A stretch of DNA of 64,000 nt, from NCBI GenBank assembly GCA_963780805.1, contig CAWADP010000014.1, positions 62,001 to 126,000 of the forward strand. Reading direction: 5' to 3'. Positions 63,714-64,000 of the stretch are shown here, piece after piece (positions within the stretch are counted from its first letter, which is position 1; the number at the start of each line of letters is the position of its first letter). The notes under the pieces were generated by a model. That model was not told where the DNA came from, did not search any database, and saw only the letters and a program-made list of their open reading frames with translations. Made by a program: the position numbers and the translations under genes. This stretch comes from JASHVB01 sp963780805 (GTDB lineage Bacteria; Pseudomonadota; Alphaproteobacteria; Acetobacterales; Acetobacteraceae).

Positions 63714-64000
63714 TCAGATCATGAACACGCCTTTTCCGTCGCTCTGCTTATCGAACAGTTTGTAGGCTTCTTCGGCTTGATCCAGTTTCCAGCGGTGGGT
63801 GAACAGGCGGTCGACGTCGATCTTGCGCTCGACGCAGAACCGCGCGCATTCGGCCTGGATGATGTTGGAGAACGTCCACGACGCGATCAGCGTCATCTGC
63901 CGCCGTAGCAGATGGGGGCTGACGTCGATGTGCACGTCGCCGCCTTCGCCGACGAAGCACATGGTGCCCCACACCTTTGTGCTGCGGATCGCGTTCAGCC
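63714..64000 (-). CDS. Zinc-binding alcohol dehydrogenase, C-terminal part (cut by window)
   Basis: Minus-strand frame open to the right edge. Reads LNAIRSTKVWGTMCFVGEGG, DVHIDVSPHLLRRQMTLIAS and FTHRWKLDQAEEAYKLFDKQ, ending GKGVFMI. This is the C-terminal end of medium-chain dehydrogenases, including the strand that contacts the cofactor and the final TH-R-x-x-L-D-Q-A-E-E-A-Y motif. The zinc and Rossmann motifs lie outside the window. Confidence 0.8.
   Translation of the reverse strand, partial: LNAIRSTKVWGTMCFVGEGGDVHIDVSPHLLRRQMTLIASWTFSNIIQAECARFCVERKIDVDRLFTHRWKLDQAEEAYKLFDKQSDGKGVFMI

Noticed and set aside
1..64000. tRNA, rRNA, tmRNA and riboswitch search by eye
   Set aside because: No cloverleaf or conserved riboswitch core was recognised in the intergenic stretches; a covariance-model search could still find a small RNA.

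Overview
The window is a GC-rich (roughly two-thirds G+C by eye) bacterial chromosome segment. The gene content fits an alphaproteobacterium, most plausibly Acetobacteraceae or a close Rhodospirillales relative: topA-dprA, rph-rdgB, an SUV3-like helicase followed by an S4 protein, FdxA and CarD, hopanoid genes hpnI-hpnJ, ThyX, DUF2336 and DUF5985 proteins. The family-level placement is inference from gene families. No rRNA, tRNA or CRISPR array was seen.

Layout. 1-10 kb: topA (cut by the window edge), dprA, a 3' scrap of plsY, a TSUP permease, an isocitrate-lyase/PEP-mutase-type enzyme divergent from a broken LysR gene, a Dyp-type peroxidase with a membrane partner, and intact plsY. 10-20 kb: an RNase H-like gene, DASS and MHS transporters, rdgB-rph, a FitAB-type toxin-antitoxin pair, and two related TIM-barrel amidohydrolases. 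20-28 kb: a surface-polysaccharide island with a sulfotransferase, an IS630-type remnant, a very large multidomain glycosyltransferase, a TPR remnant, and a DUF4214-methyltransferase. 28-33 kb: a class III aminotransferase, a zinc alcohol dehydrogenase, and a DJ-1/PfpI gene divergent from a GlxA-type regulator. 33-39 kb: helicase, S4 protein, FdxA, CarD. 39-41 kb: a rearranged group II intron and a RidA scrap. 41-51 kb: hisC, an LLM oxidoreductase, P450, three small genes with two DUF5985 proteins, thiolase plus DUF35, and hpnI-hpnJ. 51-64 kb: a GGDEF protein with a DUF2336 partner, ThyX, a serine hydrolase with enoyl-CoA hydratase and PrpD, an LLM enzyme, acyl-CoA dehydrogenase, a GT9 glycosyltransferase and a truncated dehydrogenase.

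Three themes run through the window. First, many otherwise well-conserved genes, including essential topA, are broken by single-base indels with perfect homology continuing in another frame; this looks more like sequence error than decay, although some remnants (plsY, LysR, IS630, RidA, HigA, TPR) are real decay. Second, short tandem repeats of 12-18 bp are common. They lie in frame inside genes (helicase, CarD, GGDEF protein, RNase H tail) and with other unit lengths between genes. Third, a palindromic intergenic repeat beginning GTCATTGCGAG recurs at four or more places, once supplying the C-terminal codons of an acyl-CoA dehydrogenase.

The strongest candidates for something new are the Dyp peroxidase with its duplicated-domain membrane partner, the CarD protein with a long Ala/Pro/Lys-rich arm, the group II intron whose reverse-transcriptase segment is inverted in place, and the GT4-GT2-GT4 enzyme with six N-terminal repeats.
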